A stretch of DNA of 64,000 nucleotides, taken from Lepeophtheirus salmonis (Eukaryota; Arthropoda; Copepoda; Siphonostomatoida; Caligidae). This document shows, piece after piece, positions 45,908-55,930 of this stretch; the first letter of the stretch is position 1, and every line of letters begins with the position of its first letter. The notes below the pieces were generated by a model that saw only the letters and a list, made by a program, of their open reading frames with translations, was not told the DNA's origin and did not search any database. Made by a program: the position numbers and the translations under genes. The stretch is taken from the NCBI RefSeq assembly GCF_016086655.4, contig NC_052143.2:30023886-30087885 (forward strand), given 5' to 3'.

Positions 45908-46080
45908 CAGCGTTTCCCAAACATTACTATGCTAAGGCCCCCTACACTAAGACATTTTTAGTTGAGGCCCCATTGGACTAAGTATGTGGACCGGAACCGA
46001 GATCAAAAACGTTGAAATAAATAAACCAAGACAGGGACAGATAGAACCACTTAGCCTGAATTGGGTACAAACTTGATTAA
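45908..46080 (+). repeat. hAT-like terminus and flank
   Basis: CAGCGTTTCCCAAACATT followed by GGCCCC, a familiar hAT-type end. Downstream bases ('GAACCGAGA', 'ATAGAACCACTTAGCCTGAA') resemble 55875-55920. No transposase present. Confidence 0.4.
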
Positions 46081-46720
46081 CTCATATTATTCTAAAAATT
46101 ATACCTCCTTTTAAAGGTTATAGGCGTATTGGTACTGTGGCAATCTATACAAATCCATAGGATGTGCATTATTTTCGTAAATTAATTAAAAAATTAATGT
46201 TCTGACCTATTTCTCAATTCCAATTATTTTTTTTATAATCGTTTTAGTAGCGTAATCGTGTGAGGGTAAAAATTTACACTAATAGTAATGTCTGATGAGA
46301 AAACATGATACTATATTATGTATTAATATAATTTGTTTAATTGAGTTGCCTCCTAAATTAGCTCCTCTCTGACGCCATAAAAAAGCGAGAACTAAAGAAT
46401 AGAAATATTTTATCAACAAACTTTACAGATAGTCCCCTTACTCCTTACTGTCAACTTTTCCTTTTCGACAGTTTTTTTATTGCTTATTAACTTGAATAGT
46501 GTTTACTCTTAATAACGCAACCTAGTACTTTGAGATATTCACCCTTAAGTAATTCAGATTGATTTAAAATCAAATCCATAATTTTACCTTCCACACTGTG
46601 TAGGGCATTCCTAAAATTACTACATTTTTCCTTTGTCACCTTTGTGTTGATGGAAGTAAGACACTATGGTCAAACTGACAATTATATTTTTTTAGCATTT
46701 TGACAAAAAAAAATTAAGTA
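46081..46720. other. Stretch with nothing recognised
   Basis: AT-rich, short ORFs only. Confidence 0.4.
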
Positions 46721-46722
46721 TA

Positions 46723-47951
46723 CAGAGTACAACAGGGAAATTTTCCGTGATGAAGAAGCAAAACCAAAACTTTAATAACTTTTTATAAGAAAAGTTTTAA
46801 TAAAACTTTTAGTAATCAATCTTGGCAAAAATTATTCAATATGGCTTCCTCCAGCCTCTGTAACAGCTTCCACATGAGTTCGGAACTTGGTGCAGGTTGC
46901 CATAATGTAATTGGCATACATTTTGGTACATTACTTTTTGATGCTCTTCACATTTCTGTGCAATGTCTTCCCAACCTTATTCTCTAAGGTGCTCCACATA
47001 CTGAAGTCGAAGGGATTGGGATCAGGACTGGAAGAAAGGCTGAAGATCTTTTCCCAGAAGTCATCAAAGTCCTCCTTGCAAAAGTTATGTGTCTTCAATG
47101 CCGTATGGGTAGAGTTACTCTCTTGGATCCCCACATAGTTGTTCTCAAGATAGTTAGCATTCAGCCAAGGCAAGATTTTCCATCTCAAGAACATATAGTA
47201 GGCTTCAGTCCCGATTTTTTTATTGGGATTACAGAAAAAGGGATCCAATTTCTTCAAACCCCACGACCCCCAAGCACACGTTTTGGTCCTGAAGGTACCA
47301 TGAATCCCTCAGGCGATGCTGCTGTAAATATGTCATTTCTGAGGTTAAAAAACTGGTCGACTAAGCCCATTTACTTGTCAGTGAAGATTTCCACAGCCGA
47401 CAGATGACTCTTCAAGTAATTAAAGACTTTTTTGCACCTCTCAGGCCTTAAGTTTTTGATCCTGTCGATGAGAAGATGTCTTGTATTCTTGACAAACCAT
47501 TTAAGGCCAAGTTTATCATGAAATACTCTCCTGATGGTAATATCATCCACGTTGAACTCGTCATCGAAGCGGCACATTGATGCTGTCGGATCTTCCTTGA
47601 TCTAGGCTTCTAGGAATTTGACTATTGTTCAAACCATTTCCTCTCATTCCTGCCTTCTTTTTGATTCCTTTCTTATTTATCTTGGCCAACCTGATGTTCA
47701 GGACTGTCCCCACGGTCACGCCAACAACGTTTGAAATTATTTTTGGATCAACATTTGCGTCGAGAAGATCAGAAACCCTTTTCAATTTTTATTCATGTTC
47801 ACTCTTTTTCTTCCCGATTTTGATCAAACCAAAACAATGTTCAACAAAAACAGCACATAAACGAGAGCAGTGCTTGAGATGCCACCTGAAACCTGTATTG
47901 GAACAAAAAAAAATTGAGTTAATAAACGCAAAAAATTTCTCTGTCATACTC
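46723..47951 (-). mobile_element. Mariner element C, about 1.23 kb, near full length
   Basis: TA at 46721-46722 and 47952-47953. The inverted ends share GAGTA-(C/T)-(A/G)-ACAG-(A/G)-GAAATTTT: left CAGAGTACAACAGGGAAATT, right (reverse complement) GAGTATGACAGAGAAATTTT. Related to elements A (9490) and D (20250) by both ends and leader sequence. Confidence 0.88.
46832..47790 (-). pseudogene. Transposase of element C
   Basis: From about 47790: 'KRVSDLLDANVDPKIISNVV', 'GVTVGTVLNIRLAK' (helix-turn-helix); then, after a shift, 'DDITIRRVFHDKLGLKWFVK' (second DNA-binding part), 'ERCKKVFNYLKSHLSAVEIF' and 'TDK' at the first catalytic box. After further breaks: 'NKKIGTEAYYMFLRWKILPW', 'YVGIQESNSTHTALK', 'SSSPDPNPFDFSMWSTLE', and 'TKFRTHVEAVTEAGGSHIE' with the stop at 46832-46834. 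The second catalytic Asp of the usual TQDG box is Glu here ('IQES'). Its spacing to the last Asp is 37. Inactive by both substitution and frameshifts. Confidence 0.85.
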
Positions 47952-48154
47952 TAAATCTACAATTCCTATCCATATTTAAATTTCTTCAATAAAGGTTGGC
48001 TTTGTGATCATTTGCAATTAATCAAAGATGAGCACAGTAATTTTTATGGCAATATGCATTATTATATATATATTTTTTAATGTTCCTTGAATTGGTGAGA
48101 TGAAGTTGTACTGAATAAATATAAGAAAACTATATAGTTTTAAAATTACTCTAC

Positions 48155-48442
48155 CTGACCTAAGAATAGCCATTGAAGTCCATACATATAATTAATGATA
48201 AAAATCCAGTGTAAAATGGGCATTTCTAAAAAAGAAACCAAAAATCGACATGGTAAACCTAATAATTTGAAGAATGTATTGGAGGTGACCAAGGTTAATA
48301 GAAATACTAGGTTAAACCAGCATGTAATCAGACTGGCTATGATTTCTCTTTGATTTACCGTACGCACTGCTGGGCAAGACAGATAAATTTTGACGTTATA
48401 GAAAATAACAACGGTTCTATCATTAATATTAATCATCGTCAC
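48155..48442 (-). CDS. Unrecognised membrane-protein-like ORF, possible exon
   Basis: The minus-strand frame is open from just after a TGA near 48463 to beyond 48155, where CAG/GTAGAG forms a good splice donor. The product has two hydrophobic spans ('IIASLITCWFNLVFLLTLV' and 'PILHWIFIINYMYGLQWLFL') with polar, protein-like sequence between and before ('CPAVRTVNQRE'). Trp and Cys content is higher than in the random AT-rich ORFs nearby. I cannot name a family. A start at the ATG near 48436 is possible, or an acceptor in the CCACCCAG before it. Confidence 0.33.
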
Positions 48443-48448
48443 TATTAA

Positions 48449-48694
48449 AAAGCTGGGTGGAAGTCAAAATCTGTCGAAAAGCGTTTTGATATAACCATAG
48501 AGGAGAGAAAGAATAATGATCCTGACGTTTCATTAGATCAGTTACAATCAGCTCTGACAAAAGAGGAAGGAGAAAAAGATAAAACAAGGACATTTACTGG
48601 AATTACTCTTATGTTGATGCCCAATTCTACTCTGAGTATGAATCAACTTTTATCTGTATGTACGAAAAACAGTCATCAGGTGCACTGTTTATAG
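48449..48694 (+). CDS. Unrecognised charged ORF, 81 codons, no early Met
   Basis: The plus-strand frame is open from after TAA (48446-48448) to TAG at 48692-48694. Composition is Lys/Glu/Asp-rich and ordered ('RFDITIEERKNNDPDVSLDQ', 'LQSALTKEEGEKDKTR'), ending 'SVCTKNSHQ' at a CAG/GTGCAC that could be a donor. It has no Met near the start, so it would be an internal exon. It lies head-to-head with the minus-strand ORF at 48155-48442; at most one or both may be real. Confidence 0.25.
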   Translation, partial: KAGWKSKSVEKRFDITIEERKNNDPDVSLDQLQSALTKEEGEKDKTRTFTGITLMLMPNSTLSMNQLLSVCTKNSHQVHCL

Positions 48695-49729
48695 TTATCT
48701 CTGATATAAATCATATACTAATACGGAATAAATAGAAAAAAGAGTAATATAGAGGGAGCACTGTATAAAATGATTTAATTCTTGTAAGGGTTTTGTTAGA
48801 CTCAAATTAAAGAAGAAAACAGGGAAGTACTTAATAGAACTTTCTTTTAAAATATGATGAGGTTTAGCAACAAGTTTAAAATACTCCAGCTTAACAATTA
48901 TATATATATTTTTTTCTCCATCTGTTATTAATTGTGTAGCTACGTGTGAATGTGCTCATGAAAAACAGAGAGTCACAGCTTTGATTAGTTGGGGAGTTAT
49001 CTACTACATATATTATTAATGTAAAATCTATATGTTTGTCAAGGCCTAATAACTTTAAGCGATGCTGGGTACTATCGCAAGAAATTAATATGAGTGATAT
49101 TGGGTGGAAAATATTTTCAATTAATATCAATTTTCGTTATATTGGTCTTTTATACTGTGATCGTAGATTCTAATTCAGCAACTTGAATTGCCCCATATTT
49201 ATCTGTATAACATAATACGAACTACTAAAAATATTAGATACAATAATTTGAAGAAATTTAGTTATTTCTTTTCTACAAATTGAAATTGAAAATGATAAAA
49301 AATTGCATCTCTGTGTAAAAGGATACAAAAATGAAATGATCAGATGTTTTTGCGGGAAATAATTGCATCACAGTCAGCCCGATCGGATACTATATTTCAA
49401 TTAAGAGTAACACCATTTCAGCAATTTTTCAGTTGGTCTTGCATCGTCACGTCAGATTTTTCCTCCTATTTGTCATTTATCGTCTGATATTTGTCATGCT
49501 TTGTTTCTTTTAATGAATTTTTATCTCCAAAAGTGTCTAAAAGTAATGAAATTGTTGATTTACAAAAGGTTATATACATTAAAAAGGCTAATACTATAGT
49601 AACTTTCTTTGGTGCAGAAATTGCACTAACTGGCTAAGTACTGAATTTAACAACAAATCAACCTGTTATAAATAAATCCTATTTTTTAATTTAAAAAAAA
49701 AAACCATTTATCATGGTCCAAACAATCTA
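48695..49729. other. AT-rich stretch with nothing recognised
   Basis: Short ORFs only. Confidence 0.45.
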
Positions 49730-50568
49730 CCCAGTTGTCCATTAAAATCTGATTATTTTTAATTTTAAACTTCAACAAGATATCAATGATATATTAATAA
49801 ACAATTGAATTTTAACGAAATTATAATTATCATAGATGTGTGTCTGCGGTCTATTAATCGTTATTGCAGCCGCAATTTTCGGCAATGTTGGCTTCCAGGC
49901 GGAGGAGGAAGGTCTGGCACCCACTGCCGATGCATTCTTCTGTCATGGCATCCCAGTGCTGGATGATAGTAGCTTTGAGGGCCTCGTTGTTTGGATAACT
50001 GACACTGCAGGTCTTCCTTTCGACATACACCCAAGAGATGTAATTGAGGGGTGGGCATCAGGACTGTAGTAGGGCCAAAAATGTGAAAAAAAAAGATTTC
50101 AAAAGAGTCTTGCAACGGAAGGGATAGGCTTCTTTCATTTCTGGTGTCCTAAAGTGGCTTACTTATCCTGACAAGGTTCTTTCCATCTACTATTGTGATA
50201 GTTCTCTGGACTATCTTGTGTGAAACCCCGCGATCTTTTACATGGGTTCTCATGAGGGGATTATGCTCATACAGGTCTAGTTTGGGAATTTTTGATAGAG
50301 TTTTTCTCTTTTTCCAACGTTTCAGACTTGCTGACGGCGTAAACGATGGTCCTAGAGTCGCCAAAGTACTTTGTAAGCACAAAAGGAAATTCGTCAATCA
50401 TATTCAAGTGTCATTTTCTCGACTTGTCTGTAATCTAAAGAGTTTTTTTTTCGTGTGTATCTTATTGTTTATAATTGAATATTTCGAAATAAGAATTAAT
50501 TTCAATCACTCAACCTTTATTTATTATTGAACTAGTAATTACTCATATTTCAATAAACCACCAATTTT
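49730..50568 (-). mobile_element. Mariner deletion derivative, copy G3, both ends visible
   Basis: Left end near 49730 (CCCAGTTGTCCATTAAAATC) and right end near 50568 (reverse complement TTGGTGGTTTATTGAAATAT) are inverted repeats and match the end of copy G1. About 0.84 kb. The transposase keeps DNA-binding segments and the C-terminal piece ('TTVLMPTPQLHLLGVCR', 'GCHDR' in shifted frame), with the shared deletion between. The left inner sequence 'AATTTTAAACTTCAACAAGA' is also in copy G4. Confidence 0.82.
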
Positions 50569-51414
50569 AACTGTAAGACAAAAGAAAAATTAAAAGGTTA
50601 ATAAGTTTAAAGCAGAACTTATAAAAAAAAGTGCTTTGTTTTACTTTTTAATAGCATTTTGTAGAGTTTGGATAATCCTAACTGCAATATAACCCAATAT
50701 TTAAAATTAACATAGTATTTTGAAGCAAATAGGCTTAATTTTATGTAAACTACTAATTATTTCTAACTCAAAATTTGTCTCCAATTTAAAAAAGGGTAAA
50801 AATATTCATAAATTTCAAAATGAAAATAATCAAAATCAGATTTAATATGCAAAAAAAAAACTAATTATTAAACCCTTCAAATGCTACTGTAATTATAGGT
50901 AAACATGAAAAGGTTTTTGTTATTTTGTTGACTTGTGTAATTCACTTAGAGCTTATGGATTATAGTTAATGAGTTTTAAAACAGATTTGAAATGCAAAGA
51001 AATATTTATTATTGATATAAATTAAGGAGAAGTAAAACCGATATTATTGTTCAACACCAAATTTCAACTCATTTTTGCTTTTAGACTAAAAGGATGTGTT
51101 CCTAGTTGCTTTTATCTCTATAAACATGAAAAAAGTACTTACAAAATAACTTTTTTTGATTATGTTGTCTACTGAGTGACTTTTTTGAAAATGTATTTTT
51201 AAAATACCTACATAATTTATTGTTATTTGTTGCTTACAAATATCTTTAAAAAAATTTTTTTTAAACCACAAGTATAGTTTATAGTGACAGGTTTTTATAT
51301 AGAAAAAATATTTTAGTTATTTATTTATCTTCTTCAAAAAAAAAAAAATCTTGTAAGAAGAAAACCATGACGCAAATTGCCCCTTTCTGAAAATCATATT
51401 ATCATTTAGGTATA
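50569..51414. other. AT-rich stretch with nothing recognised
   Basis: Separates two copies of the same derivative. No motif. Confidence 0.45.
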
Positions 51415-52035
51415 CCAAGAGATCCATTAAAATTTGAACACTTTGAATTTTAAACTTCAACAAGATATAATTTATTAATAAACAATAAAATTTCAACAAA
51501 ATCAATAATGTTTTTTTTTTGTGATCGCTTAATCAAAAATGTAGCTGACCTTAGCAGCAATAATGGCTTCCTGACAGAAGAAGGTCTAGCACCCACTACG
51601 GATGTAGAACTCTGACAAGGGATCTCAGTGCTTGAAAAAAGTGAGGGGCTTGGCGTATGGATGACATACACTGTAGGCCTTTTCCTCGACATGCACACAA
51701 AAGTTGTAGTCGAGGGGTTTGCATCGGGGCAAAAGTGTCAAAAAAGAGTTCAAAAGAACTTAAAAGAGTGTTGCAACGGGGAAGATGGATTACTTTCATT
51801 GCTGGTATCAAAAGTGGACACCCTCACAATACTCCTTCCCTCCACTTTTTTGATAGCTCTCATGACAATCTTGTGTGGAATCCCAATAACTCTTGCATGG
51901 TCACTCAAACATTTTTGACTTTCTTACGGCATAGACGGTGCTTCTGTGGACGTCCGACGGCTTGGAGTGCGCGAATGAAAATTTGTGAATGGTGTTCAAG
52001 TGTCATTATTTTGACTTGTACGTAAGCTAGAGATA
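51415..52035 (-). mobile_element. Mariner deletion derivative, copy G4, right end lost
   Basis: Left end after TA at 51413-51414 contains GATCCATTAAAATTTGAAC, matching G3 and G1. The deletion joint is the same as in the other copies (CACTCTTTTAAG...TTTTTTGACACTTTTGCCCC on the minus strand). Similarity ends near 52035, so the 5' inverted end is missing. Confidence 0.8.
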
Positions 52036-53533
52036 TATAAAAAATATATAACAAAATGAAGGTCTTGGAATGCCCACAGGCTGAAACCCGCAATTATTAT
52101 TGTCGTTTAAGCCGTAAAACCCGAAAAACACAATTAAAACTTTCAACCTCTAAAGATTTGGCCTAAAATGTCTTCTTTTTCTTTAAATAAAGTTTTAAGG
52201 GTATAGCTAAAAATAAAATAATCAAGAATTTTTAGTAGTTATATACTTTTTTTGTCAATTGTAATCAGGATAAAGTAATAATGATTAATTTTTCAAATAT
52301 TGAAATGTTTGAATCAATTTGTAATATAGTATGATTTTCATCTATATAGTTATTTCATGTCGAAATATGGCACTGAATCGTAGCTACACCCTTCAAACTT
52401 AATTTTTAATAAAATGCTTTAAAGGTAAAACCTGTAGAGGTTGGATGTTTTAATGTTCATTTTCGTATTCTACGGCTTGAATAACAATAATAAATGTGTG
52501 TTTGAGCCTGCGCATAAAAATGTTGTTGCATGATGCTATACTTGCTTATCATTGCTTTTGTTTACGATGTATTGCTAATCAAATATTCTTCAAAGTGCTA
52601 ATTTATTTATCTGTAAGGCCCCAGAGTTGGATTGAGTTACAGATCTGAAATTTCAATTCCAAGCTGGTCTATTGTCAATAATACAACACACCTAATGTGA
52701 GTCATTTCTGTTTACTCTTTGAAAATTTATCATTGAATCACCTATATATATAATGAAGTAATAAAGAAAAGGAGAGTTCCCCTAAATAACAAATATAACA
52801 CAGGAAAATCCCTGGCTTCAAACATAGGTTGTTAAAATTTCATTACAATTTTTTGTTTAGTTTATGAGTTATTTTACTAAGTGTGACGCTAATTTTGTAA
52901 CTTCCAAACTTATGAAAATAAAATAATTTTGGTTGTTATTTTTGCAGTTTTTTTTATAAGAAAATAACCAATTTTTTTCAAAACTACAAATTAAGAATGA
53001 TTGATTCTTAAATTTGTGTAGTTTAAATCCAATTGTTTATTATGATTTATTGTTTTTAATGACTGAAGATTAAAATTTAATTTTCAATGATTCAAATAGT
53101 TTCTGTGAATTATGTTTATAAATTTAGAGATCCCGGCTCAGAATCTGCAGCCCTTTTAAAATTGGTGCCTCTAAATCATCGATAAATACACATATTTTCT
53201 TTTTTCCAAACCGACTCCGTGAGTAAATACATGAGACTCTACTGACTCCCGCCTCACTCATCAGCCACAATTATTACTTTATTGGAATTGATGTACCTAG
53301 TTATATTATTTTGATCGTGCGCATGAATGGAGATATAAAAAATTGATACAGTTTGACGGATGTTTTGAATTTCTTCAATTTCGGCACCAATTACAAGAAT
53401 CTTATTATCCTAATAAATTAATTACATGATTAATGCACCATTTATAGGAGAATATTTTAAATTAATTGAATAAAACTTATTTAAATTTCAAATCCAATCA
53501 ATTCCGTGTTTAAATACAGGATACCTTACTAAC
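52036..53533. other. AT-rich stretch with nothing recognised
   Basis: Short ORFs only, no repeat ends. Confidence 0.45.
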
Positions 53534-53812
53534 TGTTGTGTCTTGACAAGGGAGAGGAGACACAAACTATTTATAGGTGGAGAGATCCAGGACGACCGAG
53601 AGAGATGAGGACAAGGAATGGCGTGGAGGAATAATACAAAGTTTATTTATAAGAACATATATATTCTTTATAATACAAAAACTCTACTCTAATCAATACA
53701 TGACTATTTATACTAGGTAAAACACTGTACTTTAATATATATATATACAAGAAAATACGAGACTAGAAGAAGAAGAACAAGGGGGAAGGAAAACACGAAT
53801 ATATTACATTAA
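53534..53812 (-). repeat. Solo-LTR-like repeat, uninterrupted copy
   Basis: On the minus strand it runs from about TGTAATATATTCG to ACAACA. It carries a TATAAATA box, an AATAAA signal further on and a pyrimidine-rich end, the layout of U3-R-U5. Flanking five bases are CTAAC and CTACC (or TTAAC, depending on the exact end), a likely target duplication with one mismatch. It matches the split copy at 39679-41283. No internal element sequence was seen. Confidence 0.75.
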
Positions 53813-53817
53813 CTACC

Positions 53818-54870
53818 AGCTGAACTAAATGTAATTATTTAAAATTGTATTATTTTGATTCTTTGAAACTCATGAATTAGGATATGAGCAATCAATACAG
53901 TCTGTATTAAGTTTAAATCCTTTTTGTTTGCAAACTAATAAAAACCTATATACTAAATCATCCTTATTAATTAATTACATTATTATTCAAAGATCAATGG
54001 AGGATAAAATATTTCATATTATTTGAATGAATTTTAAATCATATTCTTGTACAAACACGATTTGAAGTTGAAATTAATTTTTGAAGGGTAAATTAAATAG
54101 CTTAAAATATTATTTTAATATATTTGTTAAAATTTTACTTTATAAAATATTTTAATATATATCTACTTTAATTTTGAATTGCATACATTACGTCAATCTA
54201 TCATTATTTGATAAACATTCTTTTAGGTTTTCAAATATTATCCAAAATTGAAAGAGTTGCAAAAAATATCACGTGAATTCTGAGATAAAATTACAACTAA
54301 AGTAATAAATAATGTATTCGTATATTTAAAAAAAAATCATTTGAATTAACCAAGTGGAACTCGGTATCAAAAATGATATTTTTCACCGCAACAGGTTTTG
54401 TAATTTGAGGTTCAGATAGTATTAGAACTAACTGAATTACCACTTCTTCAACAGTTGTATATCGTGTTTGTATGTTTTTCTTTTGTCTTAAAATGTATTT
54501 TCTTTTATAGTATACATTAACATGTTATTGGTCTTTGTCCAAAAAAAATAAACACTTCTCATGAAGTCAAGGCTTAGGTATGAATTAACAAATTGACTTC
54601 CAACATACAAATAAAATAAATAAATATCTTAATAAGCTTGAAATTTCTTCTTTTTTTTAACGCTTCAACACTATTCGAAAATACTAAAAGATACGTCTCC
54701 AACAATGACATACACGAGTGGATTAGTACCATGCAGAATGTTGCACGGGTATAGTTTTAAGATTCATTCTAGTGATGTGAATTTCGGATCCAATGGACGA
54801 CCCAGGCTATTTACTGTATAAGATCTATTTTATAACTTTTGAAGACAAAAGTGTTGGGCTTTAAGTATGT
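53818..54870. other. AT-rich stretch with nothing recognised
   Basis: Short ORFs only. Confidence 0.45.
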
Positions 54871-54872
54871 AG

Positions 54873-54975
54873 CACGGCAAATATGTCGGAGGCAAGCCTG
54901 TATGACGGCAAATAATGTTGACGGCGAGGGTGCACGAGGCGAAAGAATGTGAGGCGAATATGTTTGAGCCAAGGG
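54873..54975. repeat. Degenerate GGC(A/G)AATATGT repeat
   Basis: Six GGCAA/GGCGA words, three followed by AATATGT or AATAATGT, spaced about 14-20 bases. The segment is GC-richer than its surroundings. Confidence 0.55.
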
Positions 54976-55228
54976 TACCTGCCACTATATTAGTGAAAGA
55001 TATTATATCAGTATAAAATGATTTTGCTATATTGTCCATTTAATCACTTTTCTTTTGTTTTACCCTTCCATTTTTCCTGACACCACTAATATGTATACAA
55101 TATAGAATACTCACCAACAATTATTTGTTAGAATGGGATCGAAATCCTGTCTTCTTGATCTGATTTACTCATGAAATTTCTGGATCTGTCAGTTTTTCTT
55201 TTGGAAGGAATCAAATAGCAATAACTAG

Positions 55229-55575
55229 TTGAAAGGTTGTCTCCTTATCAGTCTAGCAGTTCAAGTACTTCAAAGAGTTCCGGTTCTGGAACCTCTAGAA
55301 TATATTATAAAAAAATAAATTAACTTCAAGAAATCATTTTTTTGTGTGTGTGTGTGTGTGTAATTACAGCGTTTTCCAGTGATTTTTTTGCGTTGCTAGA
55401 ATGATACTGTTGTATGTGAGTTCCAAATACCTAAGGGCTTCTTATGGATCTGCAAAAGTGGTTTTGGCCAACAGACACCGTAAATAGAAGAGGGATGGGG
55501 TGGAGTAGAATATGGATCTAGGTCAGCTACTAAGTATGTCAGGGCCCTATAATATCATATCAATAATATTTCAAA
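55229..55575. repeat. Interspersed repeat R, copy 2
   Basis: Matches both halves of copy 1 (44489-44640 and 45626-45910) without the Mutator-like insert. A GT microsatellite is added within it. No coding signal. Confidence 0.75.
55343..55361. repeat. (TG)n microsatellite
   Basis: Nine TG units after a T-run. Confidence 0.95.
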
Positions 55576-55930
55576 TACCTTTTTAGCTGAGGCCAACTTT
55601 TTACGAAACAGCAATCCTCAATTCTCCAGTTAAATGCATCCTAGTCTCCTGTTACGGTCCCCACTTTAAAAACCATTGTTTTAAGGAACCTTAGCTTTCG
55701 GGGACCCTGCTAGGACATGGGGCACTGCGCAGCGGTCCCTGTTTGTATCTAATATATTTTCCTGAGCCCGAATTTTCTAGCGGATCCTCCTGTTCTAAGT
55801 ACTTGTGACCAAACTGAGCCTTTATTAAAAACAAGCAAGACCGATAAGCTGAAGCTAGGCCGAACCCCAAACCATTGAAATGAAAGAACCGAGACTGATA
55901 CCAATAGAGCCGCTGAATTTGAACAGGACA
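55576..55930. repeat. hAT-like repeat remains
   Basis: CCCCACTTTAAAAACCATTG at 55657-55676 is, in reverse complement, a common hAT-type end (CAATGGTTTTTAAAGTGGGG). The downstream block 'GAACCGAGACTGATACCAAT' resembles sequence after the hAT-like end at 45908. Confidence 0.4.

Larger units (their letters stand above)
44489..45910. repeat. Interspersed repeat R, copy 1, interrupted by a Mutator-like element
   Basis: Left part 44489-44640 matches 55229-55300 (shared 'TTCAAG' and 'TTCCGGTTCT' blocks). Right part 45626-45910 matches 55290-55575 closely, for example 'CAGCGTTTTCCAGTGATTTT' and 'TGATACTGTTGTATGTGAGT'. The middle, 44641-45617, is absent from the second copy and is a separate insertion. 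No coding capacity was seen. The class of R is unknown to me. Confidence 0.75.

Noticed and set aside
47087..47407. 106- and 109-codon plus-strand ORFs between 47087 and 47954
   Set aside because: Antisense of the element C transposase.
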